DNA from: Cyanobacteria bacterium UBA9971
GTDB taxonomy: Bacteria; Cyanobacteriota; Vampirovibrionia; Gastranaerophilales; UBA9971
DNA: 12,867 bases
Direction: 5' to 3'
NCBI GenBank assembly: GCA_003499955.1
Contig: DNRP01000165.1
Span: 1-12,867 of the forward strand
This document shows positions 1-6,640 of the stretch, one piece after another. Both the position numbers and the translations under genes were made by a program. The notes under the pieces are model-generated. The model saw only the letters and a list, made by a program, of their open reading frames with translations. It ran no database searches and was not told where the DNA came from. Every line of letters starts with the position of its first letter. Position 1 is the first letter of the stretch.

Positions 1-551
1 ACTTCATCGAGGCTCAATCCGCCAAGAACATCCCTAAGAGAGTTTTGAGCATATTGAGAAATTGCAAACCTATAATCCTGAATTTTTACTATTGATTTTT
101 CCGCATCTTCAATCTTGAAAAATACTACGCCATCAACTTCTATAGGCACGTTATCTTTTGTAATTACGCTTTGTTTTGGGATATTTAAGGTTAAAACCCG
201 CATGTCCAAAAATTTTGCATAATCAATTATTGGAATAACATATATAATTCCGGGACCTTTCACGGAGTGAAAGCTGCCAAATCTAAGAATAACTGCTCTT
301 TCCCATTGCGCGGTAATTCTAATACCGGAAACAAGAGTTGAAATAGTAGCTAATATAATTGCTTCCAGAATTATAATTATTCCAAAAGGCATCCCTGTTG
401 CAGCAAAAATACCAAACATTAATAGCAAGGAAATAGCAGCACAAATTGAAAATATGATTCCTCTAAGCCCTGAACCAAGGGAAACATGCTCATAAGATGG
501 TGACGCAAAACTTCTTGACATATAACCGTCAACAGGATTTATAATAGACAT
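1..551 (-). CDS. SPFH/stomatin-like (slipin) membrane protein, C-terminus cut by window edge
   Basis: The minus-strand frame is open from an ATG at 551 to the left edge, giving 183 codons without a stop. The ATG follows a strong AAGGAGG (557-563) at 5-nt spacing, which fixes the start. The product has a roughly 30-residue polar N-terminus, two hydrophobic stretches (about 31-52 and 57-76), and then the start of an SPFH/Band 7 domain. Recognisable slipin signatures are AQWERAVILRFG (81-92), HSVKGPG (95-101), ITKDNVPIEVDGVVFFKI (130-147) and a later SLRDVLGG (171-178). Stomatin-family proteins oligomerise on the inner membrane and organise lipid or protease partners. In bacteria the gene often sits beside an NfeD-type gene, but that neighbour would lie outside this window. 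The family assignment is secure. The specific role is unknown, and the C-terminal coiled coil cannot be seen. Confidence 0.9.
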   Translation of the reverse strand, partial: MSIINPVDGYMSRSFASPSYEHVSLGSGLRGIIFSICAAISLLLMFGIFAATGMPFGIIIILEAIILATISTLVSGIRITAQWERAVILRFGSFHSVKGPGIIYVIPIIDYAKFLDMRVLTLNIPKQSVITKDNVPIEVDGVVFFKIEDAEKSIVKIQDYRFAISQYAQNSLRDVLGGLSLDE

Positions 552-580
552 ACAAACCTCCTTAATTTATTTAAACTTTA

Positions 581-609
581 ATTATATGTAAATAAAGTTT
601 GTATGTAAA
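581..609 (-). promoter_or_regulatory. sigma70-like promoter of the SPFH gene
   Basis: Reading the minus strand, TTTACA (609-604) is one base from the consensus -35. It is followed after exactly 17 nt by a perfect TATAAT (586-581). A start near 574 would give a leader of about 23 nt that contains the AAGGAGG. An 11-bp direct repeat, TTATTTACATA (612-602 and 595-585), puts a second TTTACA directly against the -10. Confidence 0.7.
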
Positions 610-631
610 TAATATTTAAAGTTATACTAAA

Positions 632-657
632 ATGAGTTTATATTTTCGAAAACTCAT
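632..657 (-). terminator. Possible weak terminator of the LOG-like gene
   Basis: On the minus strand an 8-bp stem (ATGAGTTT at 657-650 pairing with AAACTCAT at 639-632) has a 10-nt loop and is followed by a short T-run (TTTTAG). It lies about 50 nt after the LOG stop codon and before the SPFH promoter. The stem is AT-rich and the T-tract is short, so the call is tentative. An overlapping inverted repeat (642-648 with 664-670) could fold instead. Confidence 0.35.
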
Positions 658-708
658 CGTTTCCGAAAATAACGCTCCTACTATCGAATACCGCTTTTTT
701 ATTGGTTG

Positions 709-1707
709 TTAAAATCCCAAATTTATTTTTGAAGCGGTATATATGTTTTTCGGAACTGTCAGATCGGTAAAACCTATTTCATTTTTATCAATTAAAGTAT
801 ATAAATCTTCAGGTTTTTTCTTTCCAAGTAAACCCATATTACTGCAATCGTGGTATTGTTTATCAAGTCCTGCGTAGAAATCTTTTCCGACTAGAAATAT
901 ATTTGGTTTTTCGTTATTTTTTGTATATTGCGCCGCAGTAATTAATGAAACTGCTCTTTTAAGAGTTTTTAGTCCTCCGGGAAATATTAAATAATTATTT
1001 TTATGTTTTGTTATATTTGCATTTTTTTCACTGTTTTTGTTTAATAAATCAATTTTTTCGGCAAAAACATTATCCTGGTTTCGCAAAATATCATTAACAA
1101 GAGCAACTTTATCTAAAGTTTTTACAGGAGAATACAGATCTTCAGCTTTTGTTTGTCCTAAATAACCGTGATCTTCTAATGTTTTAATCTGTTCTCTCAT
1201 TCCGATAAAAGGTTTATCGCCTATTAGGTATAATTTGCTGGGCAAATTTTTCCCTCTTGAATATTTTCTTTCAATGAAAGAAGTAAATTCTTTAAGAGTA
1301 GCCGCGCCTCCCGGATTAATAAGTTTAATTTTCGATGAATAATCAAATTTAATAATTCTTTCGTCTTCAGATTTTGCTTTGTCAATAACAACGCAATTTT
1401 CAAAATCCTCATCCCCATACGGAGGAATCATAATTATTGCTTGATTTCTATTTTTTTCAATTTCTTTAGCAGCTTTATAAGCTGCGCCCATAATTCCAAA
1501 CTTGCCATTACCTGTTAAAATCGTGTTACCTTTTCTGACAAGCTCGCTTGAAACATCATAAATGAATGTTTCATAGGGCTTAAGTGCTTCTGTGGAACGA
1601 GAAGAGCCAAGAATAGTAATAGTTTTATTTCTATTTAAGTCTGCTTTTTTAACATCCGAATTTCCTTTAAATGTAATTAAATTCGGAAAGCAAAACGGTT
1701 TTAGCAT
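709..1707 (-). CDS. LOG/lysine-decarboxylase-like Rossmann protein with a duplicated C-terminal half
   Basis: The 332-aa product resembles the LOG family (cytokinin-activating nucleoside 5'-monophosphate phosphoribohydrolases, often misnamed lysine decarboxylases; the MoCo carrier protein fold). Visible motifs are GSSRS (34-38), TGNGKFGIMGAAYKAA (65-80, family TGGGPGIMEA) and NPGGAATLKE (131-140, family PGGxGTxxE). E116-R117 lie where family members have ERK. Both glycine-rich motifs are altered (GGGP to GNGK, GT to AT), so catalytic activity is uncertain. Residues about 239-312 repeat residues about 128-201: FPGGLKTLKR, FLVGKDFYAG and GLLGKKKPEDLY mirror NPGGAATLKE, YLIGDKPFIG and GYLGQTKAEDLY. 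The second copy has Arg for the key Glu. LOG proteins are usually about 180-220 aa, so the extra length is this repeat plus an N-terminal tail ending ITFKGN. The start has AGGAA upstream (1714-1718). The gene is divergent from serA. Confidence 0.75.
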   Translation of the reverse strand: MLKPFCFPNLITFKGNSDVKKADLNRNKTITILGSSRSTEALKPYETFIYDVSSELVRKGNTILTGNGKFGIMGAAYKAAKEIEKNRNQAIIMIPPYGDEDFENCVVIDKAKSEDERIIKFDYSSKIKLINPGGAATLKEFTSFIERKYSRGKNLPSKLYLIGDKPFIGMREQIKTLEDHGYLGQTKAEDLYSPVKTLDKVALVNDILRNQDNVFAEKIDLLNKNSEKNANITKHKNNYLIFPGGLKTLKRAVSLITAAQYTKNNEKPNIFLVGKDFYAGLDKQYHDCSNMGLLGKKKPEDLYTLIDKNEIGFTDLTVPKNIYTASKINLGF

Positions 1708-1861
1708 AATTATTCCTTCATAATAAATATAGCCAGTTTACTTAAAACACCTGAATATAAAAAATTGCCATGATTTTATAAAATTCTTATTAAGATTGTT
1801 TATTTTCTTTTATCAAAATGGTATCTTATAGTCATGAAATATTTAGAGAAAAGGAGTTATT
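1708..1861. promoter_or_regulatory. Divergent intergenic region between the LOG-like gene and serA
   Basis: This 154-bp AT-rich gap must hold both divergent promoters. For serA, TATAGT at 1827-1832 (five of six consensus) is a plausible -10 giving a leader of about 23 nt. The -35 in front of it is poor, and an alternative TGG-TATCTT extended -10 lies at 1819-1827. For the LOG-like gene, TATATT on the minus strand (1731-1726) is possible. I see no riboswitch-sized structure, and the serA leader appears too short for one. Confidence 0.4.
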
Positions 1862-3496
1862 ATGAAACCAAGAGTTTTAATTACGGATAAAATTGATAAA
1901 ATTGCGGGAGATATTCTTTCAAAAGTGGCTGATGTGGATTTTGGCGAAACTTTATCTGAAGACGAATTAATAAAAATTATCGGTAAATATGATGGTTTTA
2001 TGGTGAGAAGCCAGACAAAAGTAACTCCAAAAATAATGGAAGCTTGCAAAAATATGAAAATTATAGGTAGAGCAGGTGTAGGCGTTGATAATATTGATTT
2101 GGAAGCCGCTACAAACAAAGGTATTATTGTTGTAAATTCCCCGGAAGGAAACACAACAGCAGCTGCCGAACATACTATCGCGTTAATGCTTTCAATGACA
2201 AGATATATCCCGGAAGCTGCTGCTTCTATAAAAGACGGCAAGTGGGAACGCTCTAAATTTACAGGAATAGAAGTGTTTAATAAAACTCTCGGGACTGTAG
2301 GACTTGGAAAAATAGGTTCGCGTGTGGTAAAAACAGCAGTCGCTATGGGCATGAAAGTTCTTGTTTATGATCCGTATGTTACAAAGGAAAGAGTCGAGGA
2401 AATCGGCGCAACTTATGTAAAACACCTCGATGAATTCTGGGGAGTGTGCGATTTTATTACGATTCACGTCCCAAAAACCAAAGAAACCGCTTATCTTATC
2501 AATAAAAACACTTTAAACAGGATGAAAAAAGGCGTAAGGATTATAAATTGTGCAAGAGGCGGAATTATTGACGAAGATGCCCTTAAAGAAGCTATCGAAT
2601 CAGGACAGGTTGCCGCCGCAGCACTTGATGTTTTTGAAAAAGAACCGATAGATCCTAATCATCCTTTGTTAAAAACCGACGGTCATCTTATAATGACACC
2701 GCATTTGGGTGCAAGTACCGAAGAAGCTCAATTAAACGTTGCAATAGACGTAGCAGAGCAAATAAGAGATGTACTTTCCGGTAAATCCGCCAGAAGCGCA
2801 GTAAATATTCCTTCGCTCAGAGCTGATATTCTAGAGCCTGTAAAAGAATACATGAACCTCGCCGAAAATCTCGGGCTTTTTGCAAGGCAAATAAGTGAAG
2901 GCGGCATTAAACAGGTTGAAATCATAACAAGAGGAAATCTTGCAAACTATGATTCATCTCCTTTAAGAGTGGCAGTGCTGAAAGGCATACTTTCCCACAG
3001 CCACGAAGGAATTAATTATGTAAATGCTCCAATTGTTGCAAAACAAAGATGCATTGAAGTTATTGACTCCAAATCAGAGAAATCCACAAATTATGTAGGG
3101 CTTATAACTGTAAAATTAATTACGGATGCAGGCTCACATTCTGTTTGTGGTGCAATGATTGCCGACAAAACTCCGAGAATCGTTCAAATTGATGACTTCA
3201 ACACAAGTTTTGAAGTTGCAAAGCATATTTTAATTGCACCGCACCATAACAAACCGGGTATGATTGCGAAAGTTTCCACTGTACTTGGAAATAACAACGT
3301 CAACATAAGCATGATGATGGTTGCCAAAAAAGAAGAAACCGCCGGTGTTGAGTCAACAATGATTATAACAACTGATGAGCATATTTGTCCTGAGTTATTA
3401 ACGGAAATTAAACAAATTGACGGTATTAATGACGCTAAATATATTTATTTAACACCTGATAAACAAAAATCTTCACAAGAAGCAGTCGTTGTCTAA
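1862..3496 (+). CDS. serA: D-3-phosphoglycerate dehydrogenase, long form with ASB and ACT domains
   Basis: It oxidises 3-phosphoglycerate to 3-phosphohydroxypyruvate with NAD+, the committed cytoplasmic step of serine synthesis. At 544 aa it is the long bacterial type. Residues 1-100 and 285-315 form the substrate-binding domain and about 100-284 the NAD domain. An allosteric substrate-binding domain spans roughly 320-450, and an ACT domain about 455-530 (APHHNKPGMIAKVSTVLG). The Rossmann motif GLGKIG is at 147-152 with D170 as the likely NAD ribose ligand. The catalytic residues line up as R232 (NCARGG), E261 (EKEP) and H281 (TPHLG). The ACT domain suggests feedback control by serine, but sensitivity cannot be read from sequence. 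AAGGAG at 1851-1856 lies 5 nt before the ATG. A short hydrophilic tail follows the ACT domain. No serB or serC is adjacent. Confidence 0.97.
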   Translation: MKPRVLITDKIDKIAGDILSKVADVDFGETLSEDELIKIIGKYDGFMVRSQTKVTPKIMEACKNMKIIGRAGVGVDNIDLEAATNKGIIVVNSPEGNTTAAAEHTIALMLSMTRYIPEAAASIKDGKWERSKFTGIEVFNKTLGTVGLGKIGSRVVKTAVAMGMKVLVYDPYVTKERVEEIGATYVKHLDEFWGVCDFITIHVPKTKETAYLINKNTLNRMKKGVRIINCARGGIIDEDALKEAIESGQVAAAALDVFEKEPIDPNHPLLKTDGHLIMTPHLGASTEEAQLNVAIDVAEQIRDVLSGKSARSAVNIPSLRADILEPVKEYMNLAENLGLFARQISEGGIKQVEIITRGNLANYDSSPLRVAVLKGILSHSHEGINYVNAPIVAKQRCIEVIDSKSEKSTNYVGLITVKLITDAGSHSVCGAMIADKTPRIVQIDDFNTSFEVAKHILIAPHHNKPGMIAKVSTVLGNNNVNISMMMVAKKEETAGVESTMIITTDEHICPELLTEIKQIDGINDAKYIYLTPDKQKSSQEAVVV

Positions 3497-3506
3497 AAGC
3501 TTTTGT

Positions 3507-3644
3507 TGTCATTGAGAACCATTTAGCAGGGCAATAAACTAAAATTAATCTTGCGAAGTAATTTTCTAAAAAATTGTCTTTAGGAAGATTGCTTTATTAG
3601 TTCAATTATTGCATTTTAAAGACAAGGCAAGCCTCGCAATGACA
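3507..3644. repeat. Nested imperfect palindromic element (REP/MITE-like)
   Basis: Starting 11 nt after the serA stop is a 138-bp nested inverted structure. The outer ends are TGTCATTG (3507-3514) and CAATGACA (3637-3644), middle arms are GCAATAA (3531-3537) and TTATTGC (3606-3612), and inner arms are AATCTT (3547-3552) and AAGATT (3585-3590). The ends resemble the common dispersed palindromes that begin TGTCATTGCGAG. Spaces between arms are diverged, so it looks like an old copy. In serA mRNA it could fold as a 3' end structure, but it lacks a terminal T-run. The rest of the 293-bp gap (3645-3789) is AT-rich and holds only the next gene's promoter region. Confidence 0.65.
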
Positions 3645-3749
3645 GTTTAAATATTAAATTATAAATTTAATTTATAGCTATTTCCATTGATTTGTAACAG
3701 TTTTGTAATTTAATATTTAAATAAAGACAATTTTTTCTTTCAGGACTCT

Positions 3750-3755
3750 TATATT
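3750..3755 (+). promoter_or_regulatory. Candidate -10 for the 98-aa gene
   Basis: TATATT matches five of six -10 consensus bases and would start transcription about 28 nt before the ATG. No convincing -35 is present at 16-18 nt upstream, so this is a position guess. Confidence 0.3.
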
Positions 3756-3789
3756 AATATGAATACAATTTCAAATATAAGGAGATAAA

Positions 3790-4086
3790 ATGCAGATTAA
3801 TTCAATCAGGACAACCTCTTCGCCGGCTTTTGGTTGCCATATATGCAAAGCGGCCGAAAAAACTCTTGTACAAGCTAACATACATCCTGACAGTGCTAAA
3901 TATATTGTAAATGCAGCTAAAGAAAGAATCTCCCCTCATGTTAATTTTTGCGAATTGCCTCAATCGTTAAAGATTAAAAAACTTTTAAATCCATTTTTTG
4001 ATACTGCTGAAACAACTGCAAAAAACATTCAAGAAGGAAAAAATCTTGATGAATTATTACAAGATGTCTTTCAAAAAACGAATTAG
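3790..4086 (+). CDS. Small hypothetical protein with an N-terminal SPAFG motif and a CxxC
   Basis: I do not recognise this 98-aa protein. AAGGAG at 3779-3784 lies 5 nt before the ATG and a strong terminator follows at 4144-4194, so it looks like a genuine monocistronic gene. It has no signal peptide or membrane segment. The first 15 residues (MQINSIRTTSSPAFG) are Ser/Thr-rich and end in Phe-Gly. They are followed by CHIC (16-19), which could bind metal or form a disulphide; a third Cys is at 54. The rest is predicted mostly helical from its composition (AEKTLVQANI, SAKYIVNAAKERI, ETTAKNIQEGKNLDELL), with a basic patch KIKK at 61-64. The N-terminal motif resembles the ITFKGN tail of the LOG-like protein at 709-1707. 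A cytoplasmic regulatory or binding protein is possible, but no function can be assigned. Confidence 0.75.
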   Translation: MQINSIRTTSSPAFGCHICKAAEKTLVQANIHPDSAKYIVNAAKERISPHVNFCELPQSLKIKKLLNPFFDTAETTAKNIQEGKNLDELLQDVFQKTN

Positions 4087-4143
4087 ATGACAGATTAGAA
4101 TTTTAGTATTTTCTCTTAAGCACTAATATCAATGTTTAAATTT

Positions 4144-4194
4144 AAAAAAGTGATAGTATTTTTTATGACACTTATAAATTACTGTCATTTTTTT
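4144..4194 (+). terminator. Strong A-tract/T-tract intrinsic terminator
   Basis: AAAAAAG plus TGATAGTA (4144-4158) pairs with TACTGTCA plus TTTTTTT (4180-4194). This gives a 15-position stem with two G-T wobbles around a 21-nt loop, and a T7 on the plus strand. It lies 58 nt after the 98-aa gene. The A-tract means it may also act on the minus strand. It ends only 4 nt before the CBS gene's ribosome binding site. Confidence 0.75.
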
Positions 4195-4210
4195 AATTGG
4201 GAGAAAAATC

Positions 4211-4645
4211 ATGAAATGCAGCGAAATAATGACAAAAGAGATAAAAGCATGTCATCCTGAAAGCACCATAAAGGAAGCTGTTCAGCTAATGAAAAAATTA
4301 AATTGCGGTGTTATACCCGTTGTTGATAAAAACAATGTTTTACAAGGAATTGTAACTGACAGAGATATAGTTTTTTATACAGTTTTAAACGATAAAGAAC
4401 CCGAATTGACTTTTTTAAGCGAATTCATGACTAAAAACGTTATTACGTGCCATGCTGATGATAATTTGGATACTGTTATACACAAAATGAGCAAGTCCCA
4501 GGTCAGAAGAATCCCCATAGTCGATGATAACCATAAACTTCTTGGATTAATAACGCTTGGCGATGTTGCAGTTAAAGGACATGAAGAGCACGAAACATTC
4601 GAAGCTCTTGAACACATATCCGAACCTGGCATGAAAAGATATTAA
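4211..4645 (+). CDS. Two-CBS-domain (Bateman module) protein
   Basis: The 144-aa protein is almost entirely a tandem CBS pair. CBS1 covers about residues 1-57 (SEIMTKEIKACHPESTIKEA, then GIVTDRDI at 46-53). CBS2 covers about 68-125 (SEFMTKNVITCHADDNLDTV, then LGLITLGDVA at 111-120). The Asp residues in TDRD and LGD sit where Bateman modules hold the ribose of adenine nucleotides (AMP, ATP, NAD or S-adenosylmethionine). There is no fused enzyme or transporter domain, so it is probably a free-standing nucleotide-sensing partner of another protein in the cytoplasm; the partner is unknown. GGGAG (4199-4203) lies 7 nt before the ATG. The stop codon overlaps the end of dnaB, which faces it. Many bacteria have small stand-alone CBS proteins of this length. 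Ligand identity cannot be read from the sequence. Confidence 0.92.
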   Translation: MKCSEIMTKEIKACHPESTIKEAVQLMKKLNCGVIPVVDKNNVLQGIVTDRDIVFYTVLNDKEPELTFLSEFMTKNVITCHADDNLDTVIHKMSKSQVRRIPIVDDNHKLLGLITLGDVAVKGHEEHETFEALEHISEPGMKRY

Positions 4646-5991
4646 AAAACATTAGTTCTAGCGGCTACAGGGTTTTTAAACTTAGTTATGCTGCCTTGAA
4701 AAAGCAAATCAACACTGCCTATAGGACCGTTTCTTTGCTTGGAAATGATTATTTCTGCTTTACCTTTTTTGTCTACATTATCAGGCTCATAATATTCTTC
4801 CCTGTAGATAAACATAACTATATCAGCATCCTGCTCAATACTTCCGCTTTCTCTAAGATCGCTGAGCATAGGTTTTTTGTTTTGTCTTGATTCTACAGCT
4901 CTCGATAACTGAGAAAGTGCAATTATTGGCGTTCTTAATTCTCGGGCAAGGTTTTTTAGTCCTCTGGAAATTTGTGAAATTTCCTGTACCCTGTCAAATT
5001 TCTTTGTACCACTGCCTTCCATAAGCTGTAAATAGTCGATAATTACTAATCCCAGCTCTTTTTGCTCCATACAAAGCCTTCTGCATTTTGCTCTTATGTC
5101 TGTAACTGTTGCGCCCGCAGAATCATCAATAAATATAGGACAATCTCCCATATCACTCATTGCCTTAGCCAGCTTTGACCAGTCATCTGTATGCATATGC
5201 CCTGTCCTTAGGCGATTAGAATCTATTTCTGCTTCAGAGCAAAGCATCCTCTGCACAAGCTGTTCTTTTGACATCTCAAGACTAAAGATGCATACAGGTT
5301 TTTTCTTTCTTATACCTACTTCTTGGGCAATATTAAGACAAAAAGCCGTTTTTCCCATTGAAGGTCTTGCCGCTACAATTATTAAGTCAGAAGGCTGAAA
5401 TCCTGCCGTTAAACTGTCTAAATCATAAAACCCGCTAGGGATTCCTGTTAATTCATCTCTATTGTTGTAACGTTTTTCAATTTGGTTGTAGCTATCAAGG
5501 ACGATTTCCCCGACATGTGTTAAATTAGTTGAATTTTTTCTTTGCGAAATTGCGAAAACTAGCTGTTCTGCCTGATCTACTGCTTTTTCAACATGCTCAT
5601 CTTCATAACCAAGAGAAGCAATCTCGCTTCCGGCTTTTATAAGTTCTCTTAATACGGATTTTTCGCTAACAATTTTGGAATAATATTCAAGATTTGCAGA
5701 TGTAATAACAGAAAGGGCAAGATCGTTTATGTAAGCCCTTCCACCAACAAGTTCCAACTTGTCTATAGTTCTTAAATGTTCTGATACAGTAACAATATCT
5801 ATAGGTTCATTATTGTTAAAAAGAGATACTATGGAAGAATAAATGAATTTGTGTGACTGCTTATAAAAGCTGTCAGGTCTTAATGACTCAACAACTCTTG
5901 TTATTGCGTTAGGATCAATAAGTAAAGCTCCAACAACTGCCTGTTCTGCTTCAATACTTTGAGGCGGAAGCTTTTCTATTCTTTCTTCCAT
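4642..5991 (-). CDS. dnaB: Replicative DNA helicase DnaB
   Basis: DnaB is the hexameric 5'-3' helicase that unwinds the chromosome at the fork and recruits primase. The 449-aa product has the normal N-terminus (PPQSIEAEQAVVGALL, 9-24), an N-terminal primase-interaction domain to about 150, and a RecA-like motor domain from about 180. Visible motor residues are Walker A ARPSMGKT (208-215, K214), catalytic Glu in FSLEM (E239), Walker B IIDYLQL (D319), sensor Q361 in ALSQLSR, and the arginine finger in KQRNGPIG (R420). Length and motif spacing are standard and no intein interrupts it. The C-terminal tail (NPVAARTNVF) is short. The ATG lacks a close Shine-Dalgarno (only GAG about 10 nt away), but the N-terminus fits the family, so the start is credible. 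A candidate extended -10 (TGA-TAATAT) lies at 6051-6043 on the minus strand. Confidence 0.97.
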   Translation of the reverse strand: MEERIEKLPPQSIEAEQAVVGALLIDPNAITRVVESLRPDSFYKQSHKFIYSSIVSLFNNNEPIDIVTVSEHLRTIDKLELVGGRAYINDLALSVITSANLEYYSKIVSEKSVLRELIKAGSEIASLGYEDEHVEKAVDQAEQLVFAISQRKNSTNLTHVGEIVLDSYNQIEKRYNNRDELTGIPSGFYDLDSLTAGFQPSDLIIVAARPSMGKTAFCLNIAQEVGIRKKKPVCIFSLEMSKEQLVQRMLCSEAEIDSNRLRTGHMHTDDWSKLAKAMSDMGDCPIFIDDSAGATVTDIRAKCRRLCMEQKELGLVIIDYLQLMEGSGTKKFDRVQEISQISRGLKNLARELRTPIIALSQLSRAVESRQNKKPMLSDLRESGSIEQDADIVMFIYREEYYEPDNVDKKGKAEIIISKQRNGPIGSVDLLFQGSITKFKNPVAARTNVF

Positions 5992-6090
5992 AATATTTTC
6001 AACTCTGACATTAAATAATAAAAATCATCTACATTATTACCTATATTATCATGCAAATGTTTTAAGTAATTTAAAATTTTATTTCAATTT

Positions 6091-6528
6091 CTATTCAAAA
6101 TTTAATAAACTGGCATTGTATCTTTCATCAAGCTTTCTGGTAATATTTGTATCGATAAATTCTTGTACTATGCCTTCAACAGTAAGATAAACTTCTGCTT
6201 TAGTTCTTATACAGCCAAGTTTTGTTTCTTTTTTGTTCCCAAATCCGGCATGAAAATGAATTTTAGGTTCATCGTCTTCCCACGCAAAAATTCCGAGTCC
6301 GATAATTTCTTTGGCATCTTTAAAATTCCACCATTCAGGATTTGGAGGATATTCTTTCTTTTTGGGACCAATAACCGCATCTGTATTTGTAAGCGCGCCG
6401 ATAAGATGAATTACGCCTGATCGAACATTTTCTTTTTTTATTAAATCTTTAAGTTCTGTGATAAGATCTTCTTCCGCATCAAATCTTACTGCAAAAATTC
6501 TGCCGATATTTGCTTGAGTATATTGCAT
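6091..6528 (-). CDS. PCC/DUF296 (PPC) domain protein
   Basis: The 145-aa protein is a single PCC domain (plants and prokaryotes conserved; DUF296), the fold of plant AHL proteins without the AT-hook. Supporting segments are the start IGRIFAVRFDAEEDLITEL (8-26), SGVIHLIGALTNTDAVIG (37-54), IHFHAGFG (90-97) and LGCIRTKAEVYLTVEG (104-119). Prokaryotic members form trimers, and some bind metal through the HxH pair (here H91 and H93). The glycine-rich GGHL segment expected between HxH and the AEV strand seems missing, with about five or six residues fewer than usual. Without an AT-hook, DNA binding is not implied, and the cellular role is unknown for most bacterial homologues. The start follows GGAGGG (6540-6535) at 6 nt. 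It lies 112 nt after hlyD and 99 nt before dnaB, so it may be separately transcribed. Confidence 0.85.
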   Translation of the reverse strand: MQYTQANIGRIFAVRFDAEEDLITELKDLIKKENVRSGVIHLIGALTNTDAVIGPKKKEYPPNPEWWNFKDAKEIIGLGIFAWEDDEPKIHFHAGFGNKKETKLGCIRTKAEVYLTVEGIVQEFIDTNITRKLDERYNASLLNFE

Positions 6529-6561
6529 TATTTACCCTCCCGCTATTAAAACACCGCAATA

Positions 6562-6570
6562 ATTTTATCA
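6562..6570 (-). promoter_or_regulatory. Candidate extended -10 upstream of the PCC gene
   Basis: On the minus strand TGA-TAAAAT (6570-6562) matches an extended -10 (five of six plus TG). It would give a leader of about 27 nt including GGAGGG. No good -35 is visible, which extended -10 promoters can tolerate. It would let the PCC gene be expressed independently of the secretion operon. Confidence 0.35.
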
Positions 6571-6640
6571 TCAAAAACAAAATATGCACACAAATAAAAT
6601 CCCCTTTTCTACAGTAAAAGCCAACTTTTAAATTTACAGA

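Noticed and set aside
688..740. 9-bp inverted repeat ATACCGCTT / AAGCGGTAT spanning the LOG gene end as a terminator
   Set aside because: The loop is 35 nt, the right arm is inside the coding sequence, and no T-run follows on the minus strand.
1843..2352. A 169-codon open frame on the minus strand opposite serA (and shorter ones at 1967-2173, 2192-2467, 2728-2925)
   Set aside because: These are antisense shadows of a well-conserved serA reading frame. They have no ribosome site, and their composition follows serA codons.
3497..3789. tRNA, small RNA gene or CRISPR repeats in the serA downstream gap
   Set aside because: There is no cloverleaf, no CCA end and no regularly spaced identical repeats; the structure seen is the nested palindrome.
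4642..5991. Intein in dnaB, a frequent insertion site in this gene
   Set aside because: Walker A, Walker B and the arginine-finger regions follow at normal spacing and the total length is standard.
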